Below, in pieces: positions 8,938-17,783 of a DNA stretch of 64,000 bases. Made by a program: the position numbers and the translations under genes. The notes under the pieces were generated by a model. It was not told the DNA's origin. It worked only from the letters and a program-made list of their open reading frames with translations, and did not search any database. Within the stretch, counting starts at the first letter, position 1, and every line of letters begins with the position of its first letter. Source of the DNA: Mycolicibacterium boenickei (lineage in GTDB: Bacteria; Actinomycetota; Actinomycetes; Mycobacteriales; Mycobacteriaceae); contig NZ_AP022579.1 in NCBI RefSeq assembly GCF_010731295.1, positions 5,828,001 through 5,892,000 on the forward strand, written 5' to 3'.

Positions 8938-9471
8938 TCAGCCGTCGCCCAGCAGGCGATCGCGCAAGGCCGCGTCCTTGGCCAACACCATGGCTTCCAG
9001 ATCTTCCTGGAATTTCGCCATCCGCGCCTGCAGCTCCGGATCGGACGAGCCCAGGATCCGCACCGCCAGCAGGCCCGCATTACGTGCTCCGCCAATGGAA
9101 ACCGTGGCCACCGGCACCCCTGCCGGCATCTGCACGATCGACAGCAGCGAGTCCATGCCGTCGAGGCGGGCCAGCGGTACCGGGACCCCGATCACGGGAA
9201 GCGGGGTGGCAGAGGCCACCATGCCGGGCAGGTGTGCGGCTCCCCCGGCTCCAGCGATGATCACCTCGACTCCCCTGCCCGCGGCGGTTTTGGCGTAGTC
9301 GAGCATGCGTTGCGGGGTGCGGTGGGCGGAGACCACGCCGACTTCGAACGGCACCTCGAACTCGGCGAGCGCATCGGCCGCGTCGGACATCACCGACCAG
9401 TCGCTGTCGCTCCCCATGATGAGTCCGACCCTGGGGCCCGAGCCCGTCGCTTCGCTAGTCACCGTGTTCAT
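8938..9471 (-). CDS. purE: N5-carboxyaminoimidazole ribonucleotide mutase
   Basis: Converts N5-CAIR to CAIR in purine synthesis. The whole 177-residue PurE fold is visible: [13 protein letters not shown] (substrate loop), [10 protein letters not shown] (catalytic His), [14 protein letters not shown], and [16 protein letters not shown] near the end. It overlaps purK by 17 bases and is its translational partner, as in other actinobacteria. The upstream gene purK makes its substrate. Confidence 0.97.
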   Translation of the reverse strand: MNTVTSEATGSGPRVGLIMGSDSDWSVMSDAADALAEFEVPFEVGVVSAHRTPQRMLDYAKTAAGRGVEVIIAGAGGAAHLPGMVASATPLPVIGVPVPLARLDGMDSLLSIVQMPAGVPVATVSIGGARNAGLLAVRILGSSDPELQARMAKFQEDLEAMVLAKDAALRDRLLGDG

Positions 9472-10651
9472 CCCATCCGTCGGTCCACTCGCCGTGTGAC
9501 AACCAGTGCGCGGCCCGCACCGCCCGCTCGCGGAGTTCGTCCATGTCCGTGCCGATGATGTTGACGTGCCCGAGTTTGCGTCCGGGCCGTTCGCCCTTGC
9601 CGTACAGGTGCACCTTCGCGTCGGGGATCCGGGCGAACAGATGGTGCATCCGCTCGTCCATCGACATCGTCGGTGTCTGCGGCGCCCCGAGCACGTTGGC
9701 CATCACCGCGGCGGGCGCGATCGCCGCGGTGTCGCCGAGCGGGTAGTCCAGCACCGCGCGCAGATGCTGCTCGAACTGGCTGGTGACCGCCCCGTCCATG
9801 GTCCAGTGCCCGGAGTTGTGCGGACGCATGGCCAACTCGTTGACCAGCAAAGTGCCGTCGACCGTCTCGAACAGCTCGACGGCCAGTACCCCGACCACGC
9901 CCAGCTCGTTGGCCACTCGCAGGCCCAGTTCCTGTGCGGCCGAACCGAGTTCGTCGGACAGGCCGGGGGCCGGGGCGTACACCTCGACGCAGATGCCGTC
10001 GCGCTGCACGGTTTCGACGACCGGCCAGGCCGCGCCCTGCCCGAACGGCGAACGGGCCACCAGCGCGGCGAGCTCGCGGCGCATCGCAACCCGTTCCTCG
10101 GCCAGCACCGCCACCCCGTCGGCCAGATATCCGGCCACGACCTCACGCGCGGAGGCCAGGTCGTCGGCCATCACCACGCCCTTGCCGTCGTAGCCGCCGC
10201 GCACGGTCTTGATCACAACCGGACCGTCGATCTGCCGCACGAACTCCTCGACGTCCGAGACCGAGGTGATCTCGGCGAAGCGCGGCACCGGCGCCCCAAG
10301 GCTGTGCAGCTTGCGACGCATGAGCAGCTTGTCCTGGGCGTGCACCAGCGCCTGCGGCGGCGGGTTGACCGTGACCCCTTCGGCGACGAGCGTCTCCAAG
10401 TGTTCGGTCGGCACGTGCTCGTGATCGAACGTCAGCACCGTCGCGCCTGCCGCGGCCTTGCGCAGGGCTGCCAGGTCGGTGTGGGAACCGATGACGACGT
10501 CGGGGGTGACCTGCGCGGCGGATTCGTCCGGCCCGGCGGAGAGCACCCGCAGGGTCTGCCCGAGCGCGATGGCCGCCTGGTGCGTCATCCGCGCGAGCTG
10601 GCCGCCGCCGATCATCGCCACCACAGGTGGCTTGTTGGGAGTTGTCGGCAC
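9455..10651 (-). CDS. purK: N5-carboxyaminoimidazole ribonucleotide synthase
   Basis: ATP-grasp enzyme that carboxylates AIR with bicarbonate and ATP, feeding PurE. Motifs are [16 protein letters not shown] at the N-terminus, [23 protein letters not shown] (ATP loop), [14 protein letters not shown], and [27 protein letters not shown]. The frame is open to 10765; I prefer the GTG at 10651 ([16 protein letters not shown]) because it puts the first motif about 12 residues in and gives 398 residues. AGAGGG precedes it at short spacing, so the exact start is less certain than the identity. Divergent from the GtrA gene. Confidence 0.94.
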   Translation of the reverse strand: MPTTPNKPPVVAMIGGGQLARMTHQAAIALGQTLRVLSAGPDESAAQVTPDVVIGSHTDLAALRKAAAGATVLTFDHEHVPTEHLETLVAEGVTVNPPPQALVHAQDKLLMRRKLHSLGAPVPRFAEITSVSDVEEFVRQIDGPVVIKTVRGGYDGKGVVMADDLASAREVVAGYLADGVAVLAEERVAMRRELAALVARSPFGQGAAWPVVETVQRDGICVEVYAPAPGLSDELGSAAQELGLRVANELGVVGVLAVELFETVDGTLLVNELAMRPHNSGHWTMDGAVTSQFEQHLRAVLDYPLGDTAAIAPAAVMANVLGAPQTPTMSMDERMHHLFARIPDAKVHLYGKGERPGRKLGHVNIIGTDMDELRERAVRAAHWLSHGEWTDGWDEHGD

Positions 10652-10774
10652 GCCCTCTATGGTGTCATGCGCGAATTCATGTCCTCGCCATGACCGGCGC
10701 ATTGACCTGCGGTAAAGCTCGGGCGTCCGCAGCGATGCGGCATCGGACGGCGCATTTACGTACACTGCCTAGCT

Positions 10775-11437
10775 GTGTCCTTCGCCGATGCGACAATCGC
10801 TCGATTGCCGCGATTCGTCCGTCCCTACGCCGAGCGCCATCACGAACTGATCAAGTTCGCGATCGTCGGTGCGACGACGTTTGTCATCGATTCGGCGATC
10901 TTCTACACCCTCAAGCTCACGGTGCTGGAGCCCAAGCCGGTCACCGCCAAGATCATCGCAGGCATCGTCGCGGTCATCGCCTCCTACATCCTGAACCGGG
11001 AATGGAGCTTCCAGAACCGCGGCGGCCGCGAGCGTCATCACGAGGCACTGCTGTTCTTCGCGTTCAGCGGTGTGGGCGTGCTGCTGTCGATGCTGCCGCT
11101 GTACTTCTCCAGTTACGTACTGGGGCTCCGGGTTCCCGAGGTCTCACTCACGGTGGAGAACATCGCAGACTTCATCTCGGCCTACATCCTGGGCAATCTG
11201 CTGCAGATGGCGTTCCGGTTCTGGGCGTTCCGCCGCTGGGTGTTCCCCGACGAGTTCGTCGACAAGCCCGATCTGGCGCTGGAATCCACGCTGACCGGCG
11301 GCGGCTTCGTCGAGGCGTTCGAGGATCATTCCGAGCGCAAGTCCGCCACCGTGACGCCGCTGCGGCGGCCGGGCCGCCGCGGCAAGGCGCGTCAGCTCGG
11401 CGACTCTTCAGAACCCAGGGTGTCGAAGACTTCGTGA
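10775..11437 (+). CDS. GtrA family membrane protein
   Basis: Small polytopic membrane protein of the GtrA/DPMS family, often linked to moving polyprenyl-phosphate sugars across the membrane. Four hydrophobic segments are visible (around LIKFAIVGATTFVIDSAIFY, IIAGIVAVIASYIL, LFFAFSGVGVLLSMLPLYF and ISAYILGNLLQMAFRFWAF), with the typical NREWSF after helix 2 and FWAFRRWVF at the end. A charged cytoplasmic tail of about 60 residues follows. GTG start; the place matches Rv3277. Its 3' end overlaps the convergent PH-domain gene by 46 bases. A role in arabinogalactan or mannan sugar transport is inference. Confidence 0.88.
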   Translation: MSFADATIARLPRFVRPYAERHHELIKFAIVGATTFVIDSAIFYTLKLTVLEPKPVTAKIIAGIVAVIASYILNREWSFQNRGGRERHHEALLFFAFSGVGVLLSMLPLYFSSYVLGLRVPEVSLTVENIADFISAYILGNLLQMAFRFWAFRRWVFPDEFVDKPDLALESTLTGGGFVEAFEDHSERKSATVTPLRRPGRRGKARQLGDSSEPRVSKTS

Positions 11438-11910
11438 TACAGCAGTGAGTGCACCTGCTCCACGCGCGGAATGTCGTGGAATTCCAGGGGATCCTGCGAC
11501 GCCGATTCGATGATCAGTGTGCCGGTACGCAACATGCGGTCGGTCAATCCGTGGCGGAACTCGACGCTGTTGATCCGCGCGAGCGGGATGTCGATGCCCG
11601 AGCGGGTCAGCAGGCCGTGCCGGAACATCACCCGCCGGTCGGTGATGACGAAGTGCGTGGTCCACCAGTTCAGGAACGGCCACACCGTCAGCCAGCCGAT
11701 GACGATGAGCCAGATCGCCCCGGTGACGATGAACAGTACGTTCTTGGCGGTCGCCTGCCAGTCCATGGTGTTGACCACGGCAGCGACGAACGCCGCTGCC
11801 GCGGTGGTCAACAGTAGGACGAGAACCGCACCGATCAGACGCTTCCAGTGCGGATGCCGGTGCAGCACCACCTGCTCGTCGTTGGCCAGCACATTTTCCG
11901 GGTAGCCCAC
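11392..11910 (-). CDS. Membrane protein with bacterial PH domain (YdbS-like)
   Basis: 172 residues: two transmembrane helices (LIGAVLVLLLTTAAAAFVAAVV and VLFIVTGAIWLIVIGWLTVW), then a bacterial pleckstrin-homology domain (THFVITDRRVMFRHGLLTRSGIDIP, ARINSVEF, GTLIIESASQDPLEFHDIPRVEQV). Function is unknown; the family is thought to organise membrane complexes. It is the third gene of the conserved purK/GtrA/PH/birA neighbourhood (Rv3278c place). Nine bases separate it from the birA stop, and it follows birA on the same strand, so it is probably cotranscribed. Confidence 0.85.
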   Translation of the reverse strand: MGYPENVLANDEQVVLHRHPHWKRLIGAVLVLLLTTAAAAFVAAVVNTMDWQATAKNVLFIVTGAIWLIVIGWLTVWPFLNWWTTHFVITDRRVMFRHGLLTRSGIDIPLARINSVEFRHGLTDRMLRTGTLIIESASQDPLEFHDIPRVEQVHSLLYHEVFDTLGSEESPS

Positions 11911-11919
11911 GGCAGCACT

Positions 11920-12729
11920 CTACGGCGCATCGGGCCGTAGGTGCGTGATGTCACCGGCCGACACCGTGACCCGTTCGGTCCCGGTGTCGATGATCAGCCG
12001 CCCGAGCTCATCGACGTCGACGGCCGTTCCCACCAGGGTGTTGTCCCCCGGCAGGAGCGCGCGAACCCCGCTGCCGATGGTGACGCTGCGTTCGCGGTAG
12101 TCGGCGGCCAGCTTCGGATCGGCGCTGCGCCAGCCGGCAAATCGGGCGGCCAGGTGCCGCAGCAGCGCCTCGGCCAGCGGGTTGCGGTCCACGGTGCCGG
12201 CACCGAGCTGGGACAGTGAGGTGGCGCGCGGGTCCGGCGCCTCGTCGGCGGTCATCGTCACGTTCAGGCCGAGCCCGACGACGACGACCGGCGCAGGCGA
12301 TGCCACCTCGGCGAGGATTCCCGCCAGCTTTCCCCCACCGGGCCCGACCAATACGTCGTTCGGCCATTTCAGGCCGACGCGCACGCCGGTGACCTCGGCC
12401 ACGGCATCGACGACGGCGACGCCGGTGGCCAGCGGCAGCCATCCCCAACTGTCCGCGGACACCCCTGCCGCGTCGACCCCGACCGACAACGCCAACTGCG
12501 AGCGGGCCGGCGCCGACCACTGCCTGCCGTGCCTGCCGCGCCCGGCGTTCTGGAATTCGGCGAGCAACACCGAGCCCGCGATCTGCTCACCGGCGGCGGC
12601 CCGGGCCAGCAGGTCGGCGTTGGTGGATCCGGTCTCGTCGACGATGTCGAGACGACGCCAGGGCTCGGTCAATCCGGCACGCAGGGCGGTGACATCGAGC
12701 GGTGGGCGGTTCGGCTGACGATCATCCAT
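11920..12729 (-). CDS. birA: Biotin-protein ligase
   Basis: Attaches biotin to the carrier domain of acyl-CoA carboxylase alpha subunits such as AccA3 in this window. It is the monofunctional type (269 residues) with no N-terminal HTH. The catalytic motif GRGRHGRQWSAP is at about residues 63-74 and KWPNDVLV at about 121-128; the SH3-like C-domain ends with DVDELGRLIIDTG. The ATG start lies 23 bases from a GGTAACCGAT motif that also occurs before accD5 and accA3. Linked to the carboxylase genes as in M. tuberculosis, but here separated from accD5 by an inserted catabolic block. Confidence 0.95.
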   Translation of the reverse strand: MDDRQPNRPPLDVTALRAGLTEPWRRLDIVDETGSTNADLLARAAAGEQIAGSVLLAEFQNAGRGRHGRQWSAPARSQLALSVGVDAAGVSADSWGWLPLATGVAVVDAVAEVTGVRVGLKWPNDVLVGPGGGKLAGILAEVASPAPVVVVGLGLNVTMTADEAPDPRATSLSQLGAGTVDRNPLAEALLRHLAARFAGWRSADPKLAADYRERSVTIGSGVRALLPGDNTLVGTAVDVDELGRLIIDTGTERVTVSAGDITHLRPDAP

Positions 12730-12760
12730 GGGCCGTCAGCTTATTCGCACCGGTAACCGA

Positions 12761-13870
12761 TCACCGCTTGGCCAGGTTGGCCGCGACCTCCTCGTGCCAC
12801 AGTTCGTTGGCGTGGGTGGTGTCGACCTCTTGCTCGAATCGCGCGGTCATGTCCGGGGCGACATCGGCGACGTCCACGTAGAACTGCTCGTACCACCGGC
12901 GATGGTGATAGACCGGGCCGTCCTCCTCGGTCAGCAGCGGGTTGTCGATGCGCGTCTTGTTCTTCCAGATCTCGACGTCTTCCATGAAGCCGTCCCCGAA
13001 CGTCCGGCTCATCGTGGCGGCGAGCTTCTCGGCCTTGTCCGCGGGCAGGCCGGGATTCCGCTGGACCGCGACGCCCCACTGCAGCACGAACGAGTTGTGC
13101 GTCACCGGGTAGTGGCAGTTGATCAGGGCGATCTCGACGGTGAAATCCGGGGCAAGATCGTTGTGCAGCCAGTTGATCATGTACGCCGGGCCGAAATACG
13201 TTGCCTCCGAACGCAAGTAGGTGCCATCCCAGAGTTCTCGGGTGGCATAGTCCGGTCGCGGCTTGGACTCCATGAACTGGCTCGCGGTGTGGCCTTCGAT
13301 GACGTTCTTGAAGTACGTCGGGTAGGCGTGGTGGATGTAGAAGAAGTGCGCCATGTCGACGTTGTTGTCGACGATCTCGCGGCAGTGCGACCCCTCGATC
13401 AGGATCGAATTCCATTGCCACGGTGACCAGATACCGTCTTCGTAGCCCTCGATGGTGGGCGGGATCAGCTCGTCGGTCGGAGTCGAGCCTTCCGCGTCAT
13501 GCCACACCAACAGCTGACCGTTGACCTCGCAGGTGTGCCATTTGCGGGTGCGCGCCAGCCGCGGAGTGCGCTTGGCGTACGGCACCAGCTTGCATTTTCC
13601 GTCGCCACCCCAACGCCAGTCGTGGAACGGGCAGGCCAGGTTGTCGTCCTTGACCGACCCCATCGACAGGTCGCCGCCCATGTGCCTGCAGTACGAATCG
13701 AGCACGTGCAATTCGCCGGCCGAGTCGGAATAGACGACGAGCTTGGTGCCGAAGGCCTCGATGCCGTGCGGCTGCCCGTCCCGGAATGTTTCAGCGAGCC
13801 CGACGCAGTGCCAGCCGCGGGCGAACCGCGTCATCTCCGCACCGGCGTCGATTTCCCGGATGTCACTCAT
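12761..13870 (-). CDS. Rieske non-haem iron oxygenase, KshA-like (3-ketosteroid 9-alpha-hydroxylase oxygenase type)
   Basis: 369 residues closely resembling KshA, the terminal oxygenase that hydroxylates ring B of 3-ketosteroids. The Rieske 2Fe-2S ligands are in YCRHMGGDLS and CPFHDWRW (about residues 62-90). The mononuclear iron site follows in DNNVDMAHFFYIHH. Further blocks typical of KshA are INCHYPVTHNSFVLQWGV and EIWKNKTRIDNPLL. The start at 13870 overlaps the stop of the KstD-like gene as ATGA. No KshB-like reductase is present here, so electrons must come from elsewhere. It is probably a KshA paralogue in a separate cluster; the exact substrate is inferred, not shown. Confidence 0.9.
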   Translation of the reverse strand: MSDIREIDAGAEMTRFARGWHCVGLAETFRDGQPHGIEAFGTKLVVYSDSAGELHVLDSYCRHMGGDLSMGSVKDDNLACPFHDWRWGGDGKCKLVPYAKRTPRLARTRKWHTCEVNGQLLVWHDAEGSTPTDELIPPTIEGYEDGIWSPWQWNSILIEGSHCREIVDNNVDMAHFFYIHHAYPTYFKNVIEGHTASQFMESKPRPDYATRELWDGTYLRSEATYFGPAYMINWLHNDLAPDFTVEIALINCHYPVTHNSFVLQWGVAVQRNPGLPADKAEKLAATMSRTFGDGFMEDVEIWKNKTRIDNPLLTEEDGPVYHHRRWYEQFYVDVADVAPDMTARFEQEVDTTHANELWHEEVAANLAKR

Positions 13871-15411
13871 ACCTCTCGTCCTAACATGTCTTTGACCGCC
13901 AGGTGGCTGAACAGCATGCTGGTTCCGATCGGATTTCCGCCGCCCGGATAGGCGGTGCCGCTCGGGGCGGCCATGGTGTTGCCCGCGGCATACAGACCGG
14001 CGATCACCTGACCGTCGGTGTCGAGTACCCGCGCGGCGGTATCGGTACGCAACCCGCCCTTGGTGCCCAGGTCGGAGATGCCGAACGCGGCGGCGTGGAA
14101 CGGGCCCTTCTCGATCTCGACGAGTGGTGACGCACCGCCGGAGAAGGCCCGGTCGTATGCCTCGTCGCCGCGACCGAAGTCCTCGTCCGATCCGGAGGCG
14201 ACGAAGCCGTTGAAGCGGGCCACGGTGGCGACCAGGTTCTCGGCTGGGACGCCGATCTTGACGGCCAGCTCTTCGAGGGTGTCGGCGGTGTGCCACAACC
14301 CGGCGTCGACATAGCGCTGCGGGTCGACCATCGAGACGTTGGTGGCCTTGACCGGAGGTACCTCCCCCTCACGATCGTCGTAGATCATCCAGTACGGCAA
14401 CGTCATCGAGCCGTCGGCCAGCCGCGGCAGGATCGCGCGGCCGATGCGGTCGTAGGCCGCCGACTCGTTGACGAACCGCTGTCCGTTCTGGTCGACGAAG
14501 ATGCCGCCGGTGAACCACAGCGCGAAAGCCGAGCGGCCGTCCGGGTGGGTCAGACCCGGCGACCACCAAGCCTGGTCCATCAGGTCGACGTCGGCCCCGA
14601 CGGCCATCGCGGCCTGATGCGCGTGGCCCACGTTCGCCGGCGGCCCCATGGTGTCGCGGGCGACGCCCGGCACACCGTGTTCACGGCGCAGCTCGTCGTT
14701 GCCCTCGAATCCGCCTGCGGCGAGCAACACGCCGCGCCGGGCCCGGATGGCTCGGCGCTCACCGTCGGCCTCGACGATCGCGCCGGTCACGGTCCCGTCC
14801 TCGATCACCAACTCCACCAGCGGGGTGTTGAGCCGAAGCGCCGCATTCGGGTACTGCTCAATGGCTTTCAGGAACCGGGCGATCAATGCCCGGCCGCCGA
14901 TGAAGTAGTCATCGGGCTGCTCGGCGCCGAGCCGGTCGGCGTCGAGCGGGCCCCGGACCAGCTCGCGCAGGTGCGGGGCCTTCTCCACCTTGAGGGGCCG
15001 GGCCGCGATGTGGCGTTGGCCGTCGGTCCGGGCCTTGGGCGCCTTGCCGAAGTAGTCGGGCCACGGCATCGGCGCGAACTTCAGATTGCCGTCGGCCTCG
15101 AGGTACTCGATCAGCCCGGCGCCGCCTCGGACATAGGTGTCCTGCAGTTCCCGCGGAGTGCGGTCGCCGACGACGGCGTGGTAGTACTCCAGCGCATCCT
15201 CGATGGTGTCGTCGGTGCCGGCCCGCTTGAGCACCGGGTTGCACGGGAACCACACCCCGCCACCACCGGAATACGCTGTGGTGCCGCCGAATTTGTCGCT
15301 GGCCTCCACCAGGATCACCGACAGGCCCTCACGGGCCGCGGTATAGGCACCGGCCACGCCGCCACCACCGGACCCGGCGATCAGGACGTCACATTCGTCG
15401 GCCCATTTCAT
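13867..15411 (-). CDS. FAD-dependent dehydrogenase, 3-ketosteroid delta-1-dehydrogenase (KstD)-like
   Basis: 514-residue flavoprotein of the KstD/fumarate-reductase family. The N-terminal FAD motif is DVLIAGSGGGGVAGAYTAAREG, then VEASDKFGGTTAYSGGGGVWFP. The second dinucleotide part is RRGVLLAAGGFEGN, and the C-terminal FAD block is GLYAAGNTMAAPSGTAYPGGGNPIGTSM. It would desaturate ring A of a 3-ketosteroid; with the KshA-like enzyme next to it this could open the steroid nucleus. Overlaps the genes on both sides by 4 bases, so it belongs to one operon. Being a paralogue of KstD rather than KstD itself is quite possible. Confidence 0.88.
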   Translation of the reverse strand: MKWADECDVLIAGSGGGGVAGAYTAAREGLSVILVEASDKFGGTTAYSGGGGVWFPCNPVLKRAGTDDTIEDALEYYHAVVGDRTPRELQDTYVRGGAGLIEYLEADGNLKFAPMPWPDYFGKAPKARTDGQRHIAARPLKVEKAPHLRELVRGPLDADRLGAEQPDDYFIGGRALIARFLKAIEQYPNAALRLNTPLVELVIEDGTVTGAIVEADGERRAIRARRGVLLAAGGFEGNDELRREHGVPGVARDTMGPPANVGHAHQAAMAVGADVDLMDQAWWSPGLTHPDGRSAFALWFTGGIFVDQNGQRFVNESAAYDRIGRAILPRLADGSMTLPYWMIYDDREGEVPPVKATNVSMVDPQRYVDAGLWHTADTLEELAVKIGVPAENLVATVARFNGFVASGSDEDFGRGDEAYDRAFSGGASPLVEIEKGPFHAAAFGISDLGTKGGLRTDTAARVLDTDGQVIAGLYAAGNTMAAPSGTAYPGGGNPIGTSMLFSHLAVKDMLGREV

Positions 15412-17093
15412 AGGTAACGCTGCCTCCCGTACTGCGCGAACTCGGCGTCCAGCGACTGCTTGTCATCGTCGCCCATGGCCCGATACACGGGCGTTCCCCG
15501 TCCCGCCCACCGGTACACCACCTCATCGGTGTGCCAACGCTCCTTCTGCAGTTCGCGTTTGAGCACTTTGTTGGACCCGGTGACCGGCAGGTTCTTCGAC
15601 ACCCGCAGAAACCTCGGAATTCCCTTGGTTCCCAGGTCATCCTGGCTCGCCAGGAAGTCCACGAATGCCGCCGCGTCGAAACCATCGGGATCGGCGACCT
15701 CGATCGCGGCCATCACCTGGTCGCCCGACCGCGGATCGGGGACCGCGAACGCGCCGGCTGCCACCACCGCGGGATGGCGACGCAGGATCCGCTCGATGTT
15801 GAGCGCCGAGGTGTTCTCGCCGTCCACTCGGATCCAGTCGCCGCGCCGGCCGGCGAAGTAGATGAACCCGGCCTCGTCGAGGTAGCCGAGATCACCCGTC
15901 CAGTACCAACCGTTGCGGATGCGTTCGGCGTTGGCCTCGTCGTTCTTGTAGTAGCCCTCGAACGTCCGGGTGCCGAACTTGTCGACGATCTCGCCCACTG
16001 CGTCGTCGGGATTGACGACGCGGCCGTGCTCATCGAAAACCGCCGGCACACAGTCGTTCAGCGATTCGGGGTCAACGATCGCCACTCCCTGATGCGCAGG
16101 CCGGCCGAGCGCGCCCGGCGGCATGTCGGGGGCCAGCACCACTGCCCCGCCGCCTTCGCTGGAGCCGTAGCCCTCGAACAGTTCGGCGCCGAACCGACGA
16201 CGGAATTCGTTCTGGTCATCGGGCGAGGCCTCGGTGCCGAAACCGCGCACCAATGGGTTCTCCGCATCGTCGGGTTGTTCGGGGGTGGCCATCAGGTAGC
16301 CGAGCGCCTTGCCCACGTAGGTGAAGAACGTCGCACCGAAATACCGGACGTCCGGCAGGAATCCGGATGCCGAGAACGACGGCGTCAGGCACACCGTCGC
16401 TCCGACCGCCAGCGCCGGCGCCCACAGCGCCATGATGGCGTTGCCGTGGAACAGCGGCATGCAGCAGTACTCCACGTCTTCGCGGACGTGGCCGAACTTC
16501 TCCGCGGCCGCGTAGGCGATCCGGGCCAGCCGGCCCTGGCTGCAGACAACCGCCTTGGACGCACCCGTGGTGCCCGAGGTGAACAGCAGCAAAAGCAGCG
16601 ACTGGTCGTCAACCCCCGGTGCCGCCGCGATTTGTGCACGGTTTTCCGCGCTTACCGCGGACTTTCGTGCACAAATCGCGTCTTGGTACGCCGGGTCGTC
16701 AATCACCAGGATCCGGTCGAACTCCAGGCCCAGGTCCAGGCTCCGCAGCCGCTCGGCACCCGCGGTGTCGGTGACGATCAATTGGCAATCGGCATGGCGG
16801 ATTTCGGCGGCCATCTCCGCGGCGCCCCGCGTCGGGTTGATGCCGACGATCGTTGCCCCGACGAGAGCAGCGCCGCCCAGCCAGAACAGGAAGTCCGGCA
16901 CATTGTCCAAGAGCACGCCGATGTGAAATGGACCGTCGGCGCGCAGCGACTGGGCCAGCGCGCCGCGTGCGGCGGACTCCGAGACCACCTCGTCCCAGGT
17001 CCAGTCACGGTCGCGGGTGCGCAGGCCGAGGCGCTGATCGCCGACCCGGTCGAGCAGCAACTGGGCGATCGAGTCCCGTACCGCGTCAGGCAT
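15408..17093 (-). CDS. Acyl-CoA synthetase, FadD17-like, with an in-frame palindromic insertion
   Basis: 561-residue adenylate-forming ligase, similar to FadD17 of the mycobacterial cholesterol-degradation regulon, expected to activate a carboxylate as its CoA ester. Motifs are LLFTSGTTGASKAVVCS (P-loop, about residues 180-196), GYGSSEGGG, GWYWTGDLGYLDEAGFIYFAGRRGDWIRVDGEN and a C-terminal lysine region TGSNKVLKRELQ. It is about 60 residues longer than FadD17. Just before the P-loop, residues from DAICARKSAV to NRAQIAAA are encoded by a palindromic repeat (16626-16680) and look like an insertion. Its start overlaps the SnoaL-like gene by 8 bases. Confidence 0.9.
   Translation of the reverse strand: MPDAVRDSIAQLLLDRVGDQRLGLRTRDRDWTWDEVVSESAARGALAQSLRADGPFHIGVLLDNVPDFLFWLGGAALVGATIVGINPTRGAAEMAAEIRHADCQLIVTDTAGAERLRSLDLGLEFDRILVIDDPAYQDAICARKSAVSAENRAQIAAAPGVDDQSLLLLLFTSGTTGASKAVVCSQGRLARIAYAAAEKFGHVREDVEYCCMPLFHGNAIMALWAPALAVGATVCLTPSFSASGFLPDVRYFGATFFTYVGKALGYLMATPEQPDDAENPLVRGFGTEASPDDQNEFRRRFGAELFEGYGSSEGGGAVVLAPDMPPGALGRPAHQGVAIVDPESLNDCVPAVFDEHGRVVNPDDAVGEIVDKFGTRTFEGYYKNDEANAERIRNGWYWTGDLGYLDEAGFIYFAGRRGDWIRVDGENTSALNIERILRRHPAVVAAGAFAVPDPRSGDQVMAAIEVADPDGFDAAAFVDFLASQDDLGTKGIPRFLRVSKNLPVTGSNKVLKRELQKERWHTDEVVYRWAGRGTPVYRAMGDDDKQSLDAEFAQYGRQRYL
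16626..16680. repeat. Palindromic repeat element inside the fadD17-like coding sequence
   Basis: Perfect 15-base arms, CGCGATTTGTGCACG (16626-16640) and its complement (16666-16680), flank a 25-base centre that itself holds CCGCG/CGCGG (46-50 and 56-60 within 16600s). The element lies in frame and has no stop, adding about 18 residues. A second element of the same build, sharing TGTGCACG in its arms, lies at 51568-51627. Confidence 0.85.
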
Positions 17094-17649
17094 GAGCTTC
17101 GGCGGCCGCGCGCTTCTGGTCGATGTACTTCTGCGGCAACTCTTCCTGGCCCAGCTTGGTCACGCTGACCGGGCCGGTCTGGTAGGCGTCCTCACCGATG
17201 ATCAGGCCGTCGGCGTCGATCGGCCAGTTGATGAGCTGACGGAACAGCAGCAGGTAATCGCCGTCCGGATCGTCGACCTCGACGCCGATCGCCTGGGCGG
17301 CCGCCCCCGGATAGATCATCTTCATCCAGCCTTCGGTCATCACCAGATCATCGTCGACGGCGAGGCGATCGATCTCGAAAACGAGGTGGTTGGCACCGCT
17401 GGCCACGAAGGCCTCGTAATAGGCGCGCACACCCTCGGTGGTCTTGGGGCCCATATCGGCATTGGCGTACCAGAAGTGGTAGTCCGGGTTGGGGCTCAGA
17501 GTCGCCATGAGCCGTTCCATGTCGGGCTCGGCCTCGGCCTTCATGTGTTCGAGAACGATGCTCAACACCTGACGGTGCCGCTCGTTGGTGGTGACGGCCA
17601 GGCGCTCTTCTACGGGGGCCCAGGTCTTGGTCGGGTCGATGATGGCCAT
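17086..17649 (-). CDS. SnoaL/NTF2-like protein of the catabolic operon
   Basis: 187 residues with the cone-shaped NTF2-like fold pattern (AVTTNERHRQVLSIVLEHMKAEAEPDMERLMATLS, then GVRAYYEAFVASG). Relatives include polyketide cyclases and ketosteroid isomerase-like proteins. Catalytic residues cannot be named with confidence, so an isomerase or hydratase role is only suggested by context. The ATG at 17649 follows a perfect AGGAGG site at good spacing; the frame is open 15 codons further. It is the first gene of the four-gene minus-strand operon (SnoaL, FadD17-like, KstD-like, KshA-like) and lies 134 bases after the PucR-type regulator. Confidence 0.82.
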   Translation of the reverse strand: MAIIDPTKTWAPVEERLAVTTNERHRQVLSIVLEHMKAEAEPDMERLMATLSPNPDYHFWYANADMGPKTTEGVRAYYEAFVASGANHLVFEIDRLAVDDDLVMTEGWMKMIYPGAAAQAIGVEVDDPDGDYLLLFRQLINWPIDADGLIIGEDAYQTGPVSVTKLGQEELPQKYIDQKRAAAEAHA

Positions 17650-17783
17650 ATCGGCCTCCTTTGTCGCTGCGGGCTGTTGTGGGCTGCATCGCAATCTTGG
17701 CCAATGAGGTGATGGCCGTCACCAGCCATACGTCGGTCTATTGAGCGAATTCCCCCGACAGTTGTCGGGCAGATAGCGCGCGC

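Noticed and set aside
14290..15417. Open frame of 375 codons opposite the KstD-like gene
   Set aside because: No domain, and the KstD-like frame has all FAD motifs. Shadow.
15531..17168. Open frame of 545 codons on the plus strand opposite the fadD17-like gene
   Set aside because: Low-complexity Arg/Gly/His-rich translation, no recognisable domain, and the opposite strand holds a full acyl-CoA synthetase. A GC-rich shadow frame.
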